The notes: generated by a model from the sequence alone, not told the origin. DNA of 64,000 nt from Chitinivorax tropicus (GCF_014202905.1 NZ_JACHHY010000010.1:1-64000), one strand, 5' to 3'; numbered from the stretch's first letter, positions 9,690 to 19,689 are shown. Translations and numbers: made by a program.

Positions 9690-9990
9690 ATCAATGAGTT
9701 GGTGGTTAATGAGGTGCAGGCAATCGCCATGCCTGCGGAGAGTTGCCTTCGGCATTTGCAACCATGTACTTCAGTCTACAAATCAGCCCAAGGAAAACAT
9801 CGGAGGGAAATCAAGGCGTTGGACTATAACCGAAAAACCCTTGCCGGTAAATGCTTGTCTTGTAACCTTCATCATAGGAAATCGGCGCCCTCCATAACAA
9901 GAAAATGGTTCGCACTTTTCAAATCATGGATTGCATGGGATAAACGGATTGCAAGCTACAAATCCACACCACCGCACACCAACTGGCAAT
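9690..9990. other. Intergenic stretch, no feature recognised
   Basis: About 300 bases between the acyltransferase start and the end of the dioxygenase gene. It has only short frames without family resemblance and no clear hairpin. It should contain the promoter of the acyltransferase. Confidence 0.4.
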
Positions 9991-10749
9991 TCACCGAGAC
10001 AGGGCTATATCCATCAGCCGGCTTGACCTTGTATCGGGCAGCGGTGGATTACTGGCAGCGCGATAAGTGAACACCAGTGAATATTTGACTTGTTGGGTTT
10101 GATTACGACCAGCAGCGTGAAACAGATTGCTGTGGAATAACAGTAGATCCCCCCGCTTCAGCTCAACAGGTACAACTGTTTTCAGCAAACGATCTGACGC
10201 AGGGTGGTCGATACGCAGGAATAGACGCTCATCCAGCTGATCGGTGGCAAGCTGTAATTGATGTGAGCCCGGCATCACCAGCAAACACCCGTTTTGCTCT
10301 CGTTCATCCCCCAGTGCCAGCCACGCGGAAATCAACTCCGGCCTGGGGTAATGCCAGTAGCGAATATCTCGATGCCAGCCCGTTTCACTGCTGAAACGCG
10401 GCTGTTTGGTCATCATGCAGTTATGGTGCGCCTGAACCAGCAGCGCATCTGTGCCGAGCAATTGCCGGATCGGCTCTGCCACCACTTCGCCTATGGCCCA
10501 CTCTGCAAAAAGGTGATGCCGCTGATATGCCTGCAATAGGCGTCGGGCGGTTCTCCCACCCTCAACGTCCAATGAAGCGGGTGCACCCGGATAATGCGTC
10601 TCTGCTTCAAATTCGATGGGCATCACTTCTTGCGCCAACTCAGATTTGGCCAGCTCGACCATGGCCTGACATATCGCTGGTGACGCAGCCGCGTTCAGCA
10701 CCAAGTAACCTTGTGTTGTGAATTCACTCAACTGCTGCGTAGTCAGCAT
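9991..10749 (-). CDS. Phytanoyl-CoA dioxygenase (PhyH) family Fe(II)/2-oxoglutarate oxygenase
   Basis: A roughly 252-residue double-stranded beta-helix oxygenase. The iron triad is visible: WHRDIRYW supplies His and Asp, and the distal His lies in LLLFHSNLFHAAGRN. Such enzymes couple 2-oxoglutarate decarboxylation to hydroxylation; the substrate cannot be read from sequence. The ATG at 10749 (MLTTQQLSEF) is preferred, with 10770 as the longer option. PhnY, which hydroxylates aminoethylphosphonate, belongs to this same family. The window also encodes a PhnZ-like enzyme at 21692 without a PhnY beside it, so a link is conceivable but unproven. Confidence 0.8.
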   Translation of the reverse strand: MLTTQQLSEFTTQGYLVLNAAASPAICQAMVELAKSELAQEVMPIEFEAETHYPGAPASLDVEGGRTARRLLQAYQRHHLFAEWAIGEVVAEPIRQLLGTDALLVQAHHNCMMTKQPRFSSETGWHRDIRYWHYPRPELISAWLALGDEREQNGCLLVMPGSHQLQLATDQLDERLFLRIDHPASDRLLKTVVPVELKRGDLLLFHSNLFHAAGRNQTQQVKYSLVFTYRAASNPPLPDTRSSRLMDIALSR

Positions 10750-10926
10750 CTCCAGCGCGCTCCCGTACATCGTTGTTTTTTGTTTCAGACTTGGTGAGGC
10801 ATTTCAGTGAATCCCGTCCCACCTCACCGACAAGACCCTGGGTCATTTCAAACAAGTGGATCTTAGGCCGTTGTTTGATTTGGCGTGCCCACTCCAAATT
10901 CATGAAGCCCGTATAGTGAGCGACGC

Positions 10927-11592
10927 TCAATCGCGCCGCCTCAGATAACGTGCATCATCAAAAGTAACAGTCCACTGTGGGTAGTAAACCACGATCAAAG
11001 TCATCGCAATGCCAGTCGTAAATGCCTCTGCCCACCCCAACAAAACAAAATACAACATCGTTTCGCCAAAACGAAGGCCTGACGGCTCAATACCCAGCAC
11101 TTGATACAAAGATGCTGTCACCAACCCGACCATCAACATGGACAATGCCGCACCGACAAAGGCATTGATGAAGATATACACGAAATAGTGAGCAGGGAGC
11201 CGCTGGCTGAATACAAGGAGCAGCTGACTGATGCAGACTGGCAGAACTGCCAATAGCAGCCAATGCAGACCCAAACAACCCCAATCCAACACACCCAAAG
11301 CACCCAGCGCCAAGATCACGATCAGCAATCCCAGCATCGCGAACCATGGGCCAACCATCAAAGTCAGGGCAGTGGCGCCCAGCAAATGCAGCGATAAGCC
11401 ATCTTGTATGACAGCGCGAAGCACCCAAAGCATGGCCACTATGATACTACCCCCGAGCCAGGCATTGACTTTGGCACCCTCTCCCAGCACCCCCCAGGGC
11501 GCGGATCGATACGCTTTGACCAATACTGCGATTGCCAGCAGATTGATCAGCATCAAGTAGTCTGAGTGGAATGACAGGGCAGAGAAATGCAT
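10927..11592 (-). CDS. Orphan energy-coupling-factor permease of the CbiM-like family
   Basis: A 221-residue integral membrane protein with six to seven hydrophobic segments. It resembles the CbiM/NikM substrate-binding membrane subunit, including GLSLHLLGATALTLMVGP, where His-containing loops bind the metal in CbiM. The usual partners CbiN, CbiQ and CbiO are absent from the neighbourhood. Orphan members of this family occur in many proteobacteria with unknown cargo, possibly cobalt or nickel. The start MHFSALSFHSDYL at 11592 fits the family, whose N-terminal residues help coordinate metal. Confidence 0.7.
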   Translation of the reverse strand: MHFSALSFHSDYLMLINLLAIAVLVKAYRSAPWGVLGEGAKVNAWLGGSIIVAMLWVLRAVIQDGLSLHLLGATALTLMVGPWFAMLGLLIVILALGALGVLDWGCLGLHWLLLAVLPVCISQLLLVFSQRLPAHYFVYIFINAFVGAALSMLMVGLVTASLYQVLGIEPSGLRFGETMLYFVLLGWAEAFTTGIAMTLIVVYYPQWTVTFDDARYLRRRD

Positions 11593-11673
11593 GGATTGAT
11601 AGCGGATAAGATGGCAGAGATTACCATATTCAGGCGCTGATCGATTCCAGTCGCCTATCGTGGAAGTAAAAAA

Positions 11674-11696
11674 AACGGCATGGAAACCATGCCGTT
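11674..11696 (-). terminator. Terminator of the cmk-rpsA-ihfB operon
   Basis: AACGGCATGG-AAA-CCATGCCGTT forms a 10-bp stem flanked by A8 on the left and T6 on the right, so it can terminate in either direction. On the minus strand it follows ihfB by about 60 bases. Confidence 0.85.
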
Positions 11697-11759
11697 TTTT
11701 CGCCAGACAGGCCGCAGATTGATCAATGTATCTTCATACCTTGACCAAACCGACACTCA

Positions 11760-12044
11760 TTAAGATTCAGAGTCGACGCGCTCACGCAATTCTTTGCCTG
11801 CTTTAAAGTGAGGTACATATTTTTCAGGTACCTGAACCTTATCACCAGACTTGGGATTGCGGCCAACACGTGGCGGGCGGTAGTTCAAATCGAAACTACC
11901 AAAACCACGAATCTCGATACGCTGTCCACTAGCCAGCCCGGTCGCCATTGCATCAAGAATAGCCTTCACAGCCAATTCTGCATCTTTGACAACCAATTGT
12001 GGGTAGCGAGCAGCCAGTCTCGCAATCAGCTCCGACTTCGTCAT
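11760..12044 (-). CDS. ihfB: Integration host factor subunit beta
   Basis: A 94-residue HU/IHF-family DNA-bending protein beginning [17 protein letters not shown]. It has the beta-arm motif [22 protein letters not shown], and the RxGRNPKTG-type tip carries the intercalating proline. It pairs with IHF-alpha to bend DNA about 160 degrees in recombination, replication and sigma-54 transcription. It lies 8 bases after rpsA, the conserved rpsA-ihfB arrangement. Confidence 0.95.
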   Translation of the reverse strand: MTKSELIARLAARYPQLVVKDAELAVKAILDAMATGLASGQRIEIRGFGSFDLNYRPPRVGRNPKSGDKVQVPEKYVPHFKAGKELRERVDSES

Positions 12045-12052
12045 GTTGCCTC

Positions 12053-13744
12053 TTACTCTGCAGACTTGTTGTCCAACTTAGCCTTCAACAACGCGCCCAG
12101 GTTGGTTGTACCTGCGCTGGCATCAGATTGAATGGAGCGCATCGCTTCATTCTCGTCGGCCATGTCCTTCGCTTTGATGGACAGGTTGATGCTACGATTC
12201 TTGCGATCGATGTTGATGATCATGGCTTCAACTTCGTCGCCTTCCTTCAACATGGCAGCAATGTTTTCAACGCGGTCACGAGAAACCTCTGTTGCGCGCA
12301 GGTAGCCCTCAACATCATCAGCCAGCAATACGGTTGCGCCCTTGGCATCGATTGCCTTCACTGTACCCTTGACGATGCTGTTCTTATCGTGAGTGGACAC
12401 GTAGTTGCTGAACGGATCCCCTTCCAGCTGCTTGATGCCCATGGAAATACGCTCACGTTCGGTGTCGATCGACAAGACGACCGCCTCAACTTCATCGCCC
12501 TTCTTGTAGTTGCGAACAGCATCTTCGCCAGCCACATTCCAGGACAGGTCGGACAAGTGCACCAGACCATCGATACCGCCAGGCAGGCCGATGAACACGC
12601 CAAAGTCAGTGATCGACTTGATTGTGCCGCGCAGCTTGTCACCCTTCTTGAAGTTCTGGCTGAACTCTTCCCAAGGATTGGCTTGGCATTGCTTCATGCC
12701 CAGGCTGATACGACGACGATCTTCATCAATTTCGAGGATCATCACTTCGACCTCATCACCCAGTGCAACCACCTTCGATGGGTGGACGTTCTTGTTGGTC
12801 CAGTCCATTTCGGAAACGTGAACCAGACCTTCGATGCCTTGTTCGATTTCCACGAACGCACCGTAATCGGTCAGGTTGGTCACCTTGCCGAACAGGCGGG
12901 TGCCTTGCGGGTAGCGACGTGACAGACCCACCCACGGATCTTCGCCCAGCTGCTTCATGCCCAGGGATACACGGTTCTTCTCTTGATCGAACTTCAGAAC
13001 CTTCGCTTCCACCTCATCACCCACAGCCAACACTTCGCTTGGGTGCTTGACACGACGCCAAGCCAGATCGGTAATGTGCAGCAGGCCATCGATGCCACCC
13101 AGGTCAACGAATGCACCGTAATCGGTGATGTTCTTGACGATACCCTTGACGACAGCGCCTTCTTGCAGTGTTTCCAGCAGTTTCTGACGCTCTTCGCCCA
13201 GGCTGGCTTCGAGCACAGCGCGGCGAGATACCACCACGTTGTTGCGCTTACGATCCAGTTTGATGACTTTGAATTCGATGGACTTGCCTTCGAACGGAGA
13301 AGTATCTTTGATCGGACGGACATCGACCAGCGAACCAGGCAGGAACGCGCGGATGCTGTTGACCATAACAGTCAAACCACCCTTGACCTTGCCATTGATC
13401 ACGCCGGACAGCACGGTACCCTTCTCCAATGCTTCTTCCAGCTCAATCCAGGCAGCCAGACGCTTCGCTTTGTCGCGAGACAGCTTGGTTTCACCGTAGC
13501 CGTTTTCGAGGGTATCGATGGCAACAGTAACAAAGTCGCCGATTTTGATTTCGATCTCGCCGCGATCATTGCGGAATTCTTCGACCGGAATCAGGGACTC
13601 GGATTTGAGGCCTGCATTGACGGTAACGAAGTTCTGATCGACGCCAACCACCTCAGCGGTGATTACCTCGCCGGAACGCATTTCCTGACGCGTGAGGCTT
13701 TCTTCGAAGAGGGCGGCAAAACTTTCCATGGAAGCGGTAGTCAT
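12053..13744 (-). CDS. rpsA: 30S ribosomal protein S1
   Basis: A 563-residue protein with six S1 RNA-binding repeats, recognised by recurrent blocks such as [24 protein letters not shown] and [23 protein letters not shown] (shown only in part here). S1 binds mRNA leaders and helps unfold them on the 30S subunit. Length and repeat number match other proteobacterial S1 proteins. It sits between cmk and ihfB. The ATG is at 13744, with a 103-base leader below cmk that could host S1 autoregulation, as known in E. coli. Confidence 0.97.
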   Translation of the reverse strand: MTTASMESFAALFEESLTRQEMRSGEVITAEVVGVDQNFVTVNAGLKSESLIPVEEFRNDRGEIEIKIGDFVTVAIDTLENGYGETKLSRDKAKRLAAWIELEEALEKGTVLSGVINGKVKGGLTVMVNSIRAFLPGSLVDVRPIKDTSPFEGKSIEFKVIKLDRKRNNVVVSRRAVLEASLGEERQKLLETLQEGAVVKGIVKNITDYGAFVDLGGIDGLLHITDLAWRRVKHPSEVLAVGDEVEAKVLKFDQEKNRVSLGMKQLGEDPWVGLSRRYPQGTRLFGKVTNLTDYGAFVEIEQGIEGLVHVSEMDWTNKNVHPSKVVALGDEVEVMILEIDEDRRRISLGMKQCQANPWEEFSQNFKKGDKLRGTIKSITDFGVFIGLPGGIDGLVHLSDLSWNVAGEDAVRNYKKGDEVEAVVLSIDTERERISMGIKQLEGDPFSNYVSTHDKNSIVKGTVKAIDAKGATVLLADDVEGYLRATEVSRDRVENIAAMLKEGDEVEAMIINIDRKNRSINLSIKAKDMADENEAMRSIQSDASAGTTNLGALLKAKLDNKSAE

Positions 13745-13796
13745 TGGATAAAGACCTTAGTGTGCTTAAGGCAGCACGGTAAGTTAATAAAACCGA

Positions 13797-13821
13797 ACGG
13801 CCGGCTGAACAGCCCGGCCGT
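13797..13821 (-). promoter_or_regulatory. Strong hairpin in the cmk-rpsA intergenic leader
   Basis: ACGGCCGG-CTGAACAG-CCCGGCCGT gives an 8-bp GC stem extended by a bulged CTG/CAG. On the minus strand it is followed by TCGGTTTTATT. It could be an attenuator limiting cmk read-through, or part of the structured rpsA leader through which S1 controls its own translation. Sequence alone does not decide. Confidence 0.5.
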
Positions 13822-13847
13822 GTCGACCCTAATATTTTCGGGATGAT

Positions 13848-14522
13848 TTACGGATTGCGGTGATGGAGGGCGAGTACCTGATTGACTGCTTCATCAATGC
13901 CAAGCTCGGTCGTATCGAGCAATGCAGCATCCGTAGACTGTTGCAAGGGAGCTACGGTGCGCGCCGAATCTCGCGCATCACGGTCGCGAATATCCTGCAA
14001 AATCCTGTCGAATATAGCATTATCCGCCTGTTCCAGCAAGCCTTTTTCCAATAATTGGCGATATCTCCGTTGAGCACGGATTTCCGCTGTCGCAGTCAGG
14101 TAGATTTTGGTTTTCGCATCAGTGAACACCACCGAGGCCATATCACGGCCATCAGCAACCAAACCAGGTGCTTGCCGGAAAGCGCGCTGGCGATCCAGCA
14201 GTGCTGCTCGCAATGCCGGCAAGGTTGCGATGGCGGAAGCCGCGTTGCCGGTTTCTTCTGCACGCACAGCATCATCGACAGTTTCACCATCGAGATAGAT
14301 ATGGTTGTGCGCGAAACTTATGTCGAGGTGACGCGCCAGCTTGGCCAACGCCGGCTCATCGGTCAGCGCCACGCCTTTCTGGATTGCAGCCAGTGCCGCC
14401 AGCCGATAGATGGCCCCACTGTCCAGATAGTGCCAACCCAGACGTTGGGCTACCCGCTGGGCCACTGTGCCTTTACCCGAGGCAGACGGGCCATCAATTG
14501 CGATGACCGGTACGGTATTCAA
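13848..14522 (-). CDS. cmk: Cytidylate kinase
   Basis: Phosphorylates CMP and dCMP with ATP. The P-loop is AIDGPSASGKGT near residues 8-19, and the CMP-binding segment includes LVADGRDMASVVF with the RDM signature. Length is 224, usual for the family. The start codon is TTG: AGGAAGGA lies 6 bases upstream, and the first residues NTVPVIAIDGP match other Cmk N-termini, leaving no room for a later start. It heads the cmk-rpsA-ihfB unit. Confidence 0.95.
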   Translation of the reverse strand: MNTVPVIAIDGPSASGKGTVAQRVAQRLGWHYLDSGAIYRLAALAAIQKGVALTDEPALAKLARHLDISFAHNHIYLDGETVDDAVRAEETGNAASAIATLPALRAALLDRQRAFRQAPGLVADGRDMASVVFTDAKTKIYLTATAEIRAQRRYRQLLEKGLLEQADNAIFDRILQDIRDRDARDSARTVAPLQQSTDAALLDTTELGIDEAVNQVLALHHRNP

Positions 14523-14659
14523 TTACAGTCCTTCCTATTCGATCCTATTTCGAACTACCCCTGCAGCCCGATCCAAACACATCTATCGGCCAACAGATCA
14601 ACCGGCTATGATACCGGTTTTCGCATGCCAATAGCCTTTTATCAAGACTGACATTATCA

Positions 14660-15949
14660 ATGGAAACCCTACTGCTGCACCCGATTTCGCGAATTCAAGG
14701 ATCTGTCGAACTGCCCGGCTCCAAAAGTATTTCCAATCGTACCCTGCTGCTTGCGGCACTGGCCGAGGGTCGTACCGAAGTGAAGGGCCTGCTGGATTCA
14801 GATGACGTACAACGTATGCTAGAGGCATTGACCACGCTGGGCATTCAATGGGAGCAACGCCCTGGAACACGTGATTTTGTTGTGCATGGCGCGGCAGGCC
14901 GGATTCCCGTCAATGAGGCCAAATTGTTCCTGGGCAATGCCGGCACTGCATTTCGCCCGTTGACTGCGGCACTGGCGCTGGCTGGTGGGCACTATGAGCT
15001 GTCTGGCGTTCCCCGCATGCATGAGCGACCCATTGGGGACTTGGTCGATGCGCTTCGACAGCTGGGTGGGCAGATCGATTACCTGGGTAATGATGGCTTT
15101 CCCCCGCTGGCCATCCACCCTGCCAAGGTCGGTGATCCAGTGGATGTGTCGGTGAAGGGCAATGTCTCCAGTCAATTTCTGACTGCTTTGTTGATGGCGT
15201 TGCCTTTGCTGGGTAAAGCAGCCACCGTCCGGGTGGTGGGGGAACTGATTTCGAAACCGTATATCGAAATCACCTTGAATCTGATGCGCCGCTTTGGGGT
15301 TGAGGTGACACGCCAGGATTGGGCGAGCTTTCATATTGCTGGCAATCAACGCTATGCCTCGCCCGGCACGGTGCATGTCGAGGGGGATGCAAGCTCCGCA
15401 TCGTATTTCCTGGCAGCAGGTGCCATTGGCCGTGGCCCGGTTCGCGTGCTGGGGGTGGGTAACGACAGCATCCAAGGTGATGTGAAATTTGCAGACACGC
15501 TGGCCTTGATGGGCGCCACCATCACCAAAGGGGACAATTGGATCGAAGCCAGCGGCAACGGGCGGCTGCGCGCCATCGATGTGGATTTGAACCATATCCC
15601 GGATGCCGCCATGACCATTGCGGTGGCTGCGCTGTTTGCAGATGGCACGACGACGATCCGGAACATCGCCAGCTGGCGGGTCAAAGAAACCGATCGCTTG
15701 GCAGCCATGGCAACCGAGCTTCGCAAGGTGGGGGCGCAGGTCGAGGAAGGCGCGGACTATATCAGCGTCACGCCGCCTGACAGCTTGACACCCAACGCAG
15801 TCATCGATACCTATGATGATCATCGGATGGCCATGTGTTTCTCGCTGGTTGCGCTGGGCGGCATACCGGTTGTCATCAATGATCCGAAATGCGTCGGAAA
15901 AACCTTCCCGAACTATTTCTCTGTATTGGATAGTGTCAGCCTTCGCTGA
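14660..15949 (+). CDS. aroA: 3-phosphoshikimate 1-carboxyvinyltransferase (EPSP synthase)
   Basis: Sixth step of the shikimate pathway: joins phosphoenolpyruvate to shikimate 3-phosphate. The 429-residue protein shows [17 protein letters not shown] near the N-terminus. It has the class I PEP-binding motif [16 protein letters not shown] and the C-terminal [12 protein letters not shown]. It is divergent from cmk. In many betaproteobacteria aroA and cmk run in the same direction, so the pair is inverted or rearranged here. Confidence 0.96.
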   Translation: METLLLHPISRIQGSVELPGSKSISNRTLLLAALAEGRTEVKGLLDSDDVQRMLEALTTLGIQWEQRPGTRDFVVHGAAGRIPVNEAKLFLGNAGTAFRPLTAALALAGGHYELSGVPRMHERPIGDLVDALRQLGGQIDYLGNDGFPPLAIHPAKVGDPVDVSVKGNVSSQFLTALLMALPLLGKAATVRVVGELISKPYIEITLNLMRRFGVEVTRQDWASFHIAGNQRYASPGTVHVEGDASSASYFLAAGAIGRGPVRVLGVGNDSIQGDVKFADTLALMGATITKGDNWIEASGNGRLRAIDVDLNHIPDAAMTIAVAALFADGTTTIRNIASWRVKETDRLAAMATELRKVGAQVEEGADYISVTPPDSLTPNAVIDTYDDHRMAMCFSLVALGGIPVVINDPKCVGKTFPNYFSVLDSVSLR

Positions 15950-15952
15950 CCG

Positions 15953-15971
15953 AAGGCCCCAGAAGGGCCTT
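15953..15971 (+). terminator. Probable aroA terminator
   Basis: AAGGCCC-CAGAA-GGGCCTT forms a 7-bp stem 4 bases after the aroA stop, followed by TAGGATTGTCTCTT. The T content is modest, so the terminator is weak or Rho-assisted. A smaller hairpin GTCAGC-CTTC-GCTGAC overlaps the stop codon. Confidence 0.5.
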
Positions 15972-16074
15972 TAGGATTGTCTCTTCCTGACCGGGCCTGG
16001 CAGATGTCAGACCCGGCTCAGCCGGTCTGGTGGGACATACAGACCGCGTACCGTTTGAATTGAGCAGCAACACC

Positions 16075-16590
16075 ATGCCTGGATATCAATGCAATACCTG
16101 TGGCGCCTACCACGCCACGCTCCCGACAAGCTATGGCGCCGTCGCACCCGATGTGTGGCTGGCGCTTCCCGAGGCCGAGCGAGAGGAACGCGCGGTGCTG
16201 TCCTCGGACCAATGCATTGTCGATGGACACTACTTCTTCATTCTCGGTCGGCTTGAAATCCCCTTGAATGGCGAAGCCGAACCCTTTTCCTGGCTGGTCT
16301 GGGTGTCATTGAGCAAAGCTGACTTTGGCAGGGCCAACGAGCTGTGGGAGACCGCAGGCCGCGAGGTCGAGCCCCCTTATGACGGCTGGCTGTGCACATC
16401 CCTGCCCTGCTACCCCAGTACCCTACGGCTGAAGGTCAAGGTGCACACCCGCCCTGTCGGGCACCGACCTTTTGTCGAATTGTTACCCTGCGATCATCCG
16501 TTGTATCTGGAACAACGTGATGGCGTTGACCTGACCAGGGTGCAAGCCCTGGCCGAAGCCTTGATGCATGCCGAAGGTGAAATGCCGTAG
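16075..16590 (+). CDS. DUF2199 family protein
   Basis: A 171-residue soluble protein starting MPGYQCNTCGAYHATLP, with a CxxC pair at the N-terminus. It contains the DUF2199 pattern LPEAEREERAVLSSDQCIVDGHYFF and a WVSLS stretch. Members are scattered in bacteria, with no known function. The N-terminal cysteines suggest a zinc-knuckle-like site. I chose the ATG at 16075 because upstream codons lack family resemblance. It stands alone, convergent with the histidine kinase gene. Confidence 0.75.
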   Translation: MPGYQCNTCGAYHATLPTSYGAVAPDVWLALPEAEREERAVLSSDQCIVDGHYFFILGRLEIPLNGEAEPFSWLVWVSLSKADFGRANELWETAGREVEPPYDGWLCTSLPCYPSTLRLKVKVHTRPVGHRPFVELLPCDHPLYLEQRDGVDLTRVQALAEALMHAEGEMP

Positions 16591-16638
16591 ACCGGCGATG
16601 GTGCCCTGGCGATCTCCGTCCACGCTGTGTGGATGACC

Positions 16639-17994
16639 TCACGGGGCAACGCGTGCACCCACCGCACCAGGCAAGGTCAGGTTGATACGCAGCCCTGGCT
16701 GGGCATCGTCCAGCGACAGCTGCCCACCATGACTTTCCACAATGGCACGCACCAGTGTCAACCCAAGACCCGAGCCCGGCATGCTGCGGCTGTCATCCAG
16801 CCTGACAAAAGGCTGCAGCACCCGCTCACGATCCGCCTCGGGTATCCCCTCGCCATGATCGCGAACGCTGATATTGTGATGCGCCACGCTGACTTCAACG
16901 TCACCAGCGCCATAACGTAGGGCATTGTCGATCAGATTGGCCACGGCCTGGAAAATCAGATCCCGATCCACTGCGGTCCTGCCGGCCAAGGTCTGCAGCA
17001 GGATGGCACGCCCCTGCGCCTCGGCAATGGGCTCATAGAGCGAGACAGCATCGCTGACCAACTCTGCCAGATCGGTGTCCTCGAATTGCAAGGCGTAGGC
17101 ACCCGCCTCCAGGCGACCCAGGCGCAATACGGCCTGAAAGACCTTCAAGATATGATCGATATCACCTTGCAACGACTCCAGCCGATCCCGCATTGGCGTC
17201 TCGCCCGCCTCGTCCGCCAATAGCTCCAGCTCGTTCCGCAGGCGGCTGATCGGGTGGCGCAGATCGTGTGCTATGGCACTGGATGTGGTCCTGGCATGTT
17301 GCATCAGGCTCTCGACCTGATCCAGCATGCGGTTCAACTGGCGTACCAGCCGTTCGATCTCATCATCGCTTCGAGTTTCGGGAATCCGCTCATTCATGTG
17401 CCCATGACGAATCCGCTCAGCGGTGGCGCTGATACGCCCCAGGCGCTGTCGCAAGCCGCTGGTAAAGGCCCAGCCACTCAATAACGACACCACCAGCGCA
17501 GAGGCCACCAGCAGCGCATAGTTTTCCCACAAATGGCGCCCCACATGCTCGAACAAGGCCCGCCGCCCCACCAACAGTCGCTGGTCGGCGTACAACAGGA
17601 ACACCACGGCAACAACCGTATCGCCCGTCAACGGATCAACGAATTGCAAAGAGCTCTCATCCTGCGCCTGCGCCGTGGCGGGCCATGCAGCCAGATTGCC
17701 GGCCAGTTTCCTGCCTTTGGCATCCGTCAGCAGATACACCGCCACCGTCTCGTTGGGTGACTCGCCAGTATTGGCTTTGGCACGCGCCGTCACCACTTCG
17801 ATCAAGGCTTTGTGGCCTTGTTGTTGGTAGATGGTTTCCAGCGCGGTGATCTCTTCACGCAAGGCCGCCTGGAATTCCGCAATCATCGCGTTGCGCGTCT
17901 CGCGGTAGCTCACCGACGCAAACAATGTCACACCAAGCAACAAAGTGGTCGGCAGCAGAATCACAAACCGGGTGAAAGGATTGATTCGAATCAT
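16639..17994 (-). CDS. Sensor histidine kinase
   Basis: A 451-residue membrane kinase. A first membrane segment (about 10-30), a roughly 130-residue periplasmic domain and a second segment (about 155-178) precede a HAMP linker. The H-box is SAIAHDLRHPISRLRNELE, the N-box NLIDNALRYGAGD, and the G-boxes RDHGEGIPE and GSGLGLTLV. It should autophosphorylate on the H-box histidine and pass phosphate to the regulator encoded just upstream (gap 56 bases). The ATG at 17994 directly precedes the first membrane segment; the longer frame has no signal-like sequence. The stimulus is unknown. Confidence 0.9.
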   Translation of the reverse strand: MIRINPFTRFVILLPTTLLLGVTLFASVSYRETRNAMIAEFQAALREEITALETIYQQQGHKALIEVVTARAKANTGESPNETVAVYLLTDAKGRKLAGNLAAWPATAQAQDESSLQFVDPLTGDTVVAVVFLLYADQRLLVGRRALFEHVGRHLWENYALLVASALVVSLLSGWAFTSGLRQRLGRISATAERIRHGHMNERIPETRSDDEIERLVRQLNRMLDQVESLMQHARTTSSAIAHDLRHPISRLRNELELLADEAGETPMRDRLESLQGDIDHILKVFQAVLRLGRLEAGAYALQFEDTDLAELVSDAVSLYEPIAEAQGRAILLQTLAGRTAVDRDLIFQAVANLIDNALRYGAGDVEVSVAHHNISVRDHGEGIPEADRERVLQPFVRLDDSRSMPGSGLGLTLVRAIVESHGGQLSLDDAQPGLRINLTLPGAVGARVAP

Positions 17995-18050
17995 GACCTG
18001 CCAGGGCGCAAAGGCATTATGGAGACAGCCATCGGATGCAGGAGATGGTG

Positions 18051-18737
18051 TCAGTGATCGGCCAACGCCAAGCGATAACCTGCGCCGCGTACCGTCTGCA
18101 GCAGGCTGGGCAGGCCCGCTTGATCGATCTTGGCGCGCAGCTTGCTGACGTGGACATCGATGACATTGGTGCCTGGGTCGAAATGGTAATCCCACACCGA
18201 CTCCAGCAGCATGGTGCGGGTCACCACCTGCCCAGCATGGCGCATCAGGTACTCCAACAGCTGATATTCACGCTGTTGCAGCTCGATGACGCGACTCCCC
18301 CGCTTGACCACACGCGACAGGCGGTTCAGCTCAAGATCGGCCACCCGCAGCATGTGGCTGTCCGGCTCACCGGCAGGCGTCTGGCGACGGGTGATGGCAT
18401 CCAGGCGCGCGATCAGCTCGATGGTGGAGAAAGGTTTGACCAGATAGTCATCACTACCAGCGCGTAAACCTTCCACCCGATCATCGATCTCGCCCAGCGC
18501 GGACAGGATCAAGACCGGCACGCCGATACCCGAGGCGCGCAGGGTGCGCAACACGGTCAGGCCGTCCACCTTGGGCAGCATGCGATCCAGAATGATGGCG
18601 TCGTAGGGCTCGGTCGTGGCCAGAAACAGACCCTCTTTGCCATCCTGCGCACAATCCGCAGCATGGCCTGCCTCGCGCAACGCCTTCAACACGAATTCAG
18701 CCGTGTCTGCTTGATCTTCGACCAGTAACAGCCGCAT
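18051..18737 (-). CDS. OmpR/PhoB-family response regulator
   Basis: 228 residues. The receiver domain has the phosphoacceptor Asp at 51 (IILDRMLPKVDG) and the acidic pocket VEDQ near residue 7. A C-terminal winged helix ends with TNVIDVHVSKLRAKID and LQTVRGAGYRLA. It lies between the DUF6491 gene (3-base gap) and the kinase gene, so the three form one minus-strand operon. Similar to the QseB/PmrA-like subgroup, but targets cannot be named. Confidence 0.92.
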   Translation of the reverse strand: MRLLLVEDQADTAEFVLKALREAGHAADCAQDGKEGLFLATTEPYDAIILDRMLPKVDGLTVLRTLRASGIGVPVLILSALGEIDDRVEGLRAGSDDYLVKPFSTIELIARLDAITRRQTPAGEPDSHMLRVADLELNRLSRVVKRGSRVIELQQREYQLLEYLMRHAGQVVTRTMLLESVWDYHFDPGTNVIDVHVSKLRAKIDQAGLPSLLQTVRGAGYRLALADH

Positions 18738-18740
18738 CGA

Positions 18741-19163
18741 CTATTTGGACCCTTTCTGGTCGGCAGGGCTCTCGACGAACAAGGTGGCCATATACCCTTT
18801 TTTGGGTGTCGGGCGCTTTTTGTGCTCAGGGAAGTCCGGAAAGGCCAGCTCACGGATCAGGCACTCCTGGTCTTCAATCTGTACCCGATCCCGCCCCACC
18901 TTGATATGCCGACGATCAGCGGTGACAGTGATATGGCGGGCCCGCTCCAATGGTGGGCAGGGCGGCATCACAGCCAAGCGCCAGACCTCTTCCTTGCCCG
19001 TCCACAACAGCAGATGCTCACTGTCGATCGGTCGCCAGCCATATAGCTGCGCAGCACGGATCTGCGTCCGCTGGACGCCTTCGTCCGGGGCGGGCGGCTG
19101 GTCGGCCCAAGTCAGGCCCTGCACACTCATCATCAAGAATATCAGACGTTGTTTTACTTTCAT
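18741..19163 (-). CDS. Small exported protein, DUF6491-like
   Basis: 140 residues, starting with a basic, hydrophobic signal peptide (MKVKQRLIFLMMSVQGLTWA, cleavage predicted after about residue 20). The mature part contains RAAQLYGWRPIDSEHLLLWTGKEEVWRL and a two-cysteine pattern (MPPCPPL and DQECLIREL), which resembles the DUF6491 family of periplasmic proteins. As first gene of the two-component operon it may sense or modulate the kinase signal in the periplasm; that is inference. Upstream in-frame codons to 19280 do not look like protein. Confidence 0.65.
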   Translation of the reverse strand: MKVKQRLIFLMMSVQGLTWADQPPAPDEGVQRTQIRAAQLYGWRPIDSEHLLLWTGKEEVWRLAVMPPCPPLERARHITVTADRRHIKVGRDRVQIEDQECLIRELAFPDFPEHKKRPTPKKGYMATLFVESPADQKGSK

Positions 19164-19689
19164 GTACAACCATCTCGTGAACCACAAACAGGCAACAGGC
19201 TGCCAAAACCCGAGCATATGGCACAATCCTGCATGATTGTTCCAGCACTCCGATGCTTTATGCAATAGCTGATGCCGCAAGAACCGTCAATCGGGACAGC
19301 GCAGCCCAGGCGGATTCCGGACGAAAAAATGGGTGCTGGAACCCCAGACACCCAAAAAATATCGGACCTCGCTCTAGACTCCGACAGACTGAAGCCGCCA
19401 CACACATAAATAGGCTGACGGCGGAATTCGATAGCTGTGCGGCCCGCTCCTCGGTGTCGCACAGCACCAACCCGGTCGCCCAAGATGGGGTTGATGGTTG
19501 GCAGTATGCCGCCGGGCAGATTGCCAAACGGTCAACGCAACATTAACAAATATTAACCATCCACCTCTTGACAGGCTGTCGCACGCACCAAAACCAAGCA
19601 TCCCGCATCAGCACAACGTCATTTCATATGGCTGTCATCTGAAATCCGTTACCCTTGTATCAGCATCTTCACCACCCATCACGATAAAA
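19164..19689. promoter_or_regulatory. Divergent intergenic region between the two-component operon and phnF
   Basis: 526 bases without a recognisable gene. It must hold promoters for both directions. TTGACA occurs at 19567-19572 on the plus strand but lacks a clear -10 at the right spacing. The sequence TGTCATCTGA near 19630-19640 shares the CATCT half of the candidate PhnF operator seen downstream. Confidence 0.4.

Noticed and set aside
10724-10930. 68-residue frame between the CbiM-like and PhyH genes, overlapping both ends
   Set aside because: TTG start with only a weak GAGG upstream and no recognised family. It could be a real small gene (4-base-type overlap with the CbiM-like stop), but evidence is too thin to list.
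11999-12922. 307-residue frame antisense to rpsA
   Set aside because: Mirror of the repeated S1 domains; rich in residues expected from a reverse-complement shadow.
14819-15823. 334-residue frame antisense to aroA
   Set aside because: aroA is unambiguous and the opposite frame shows no motifs.
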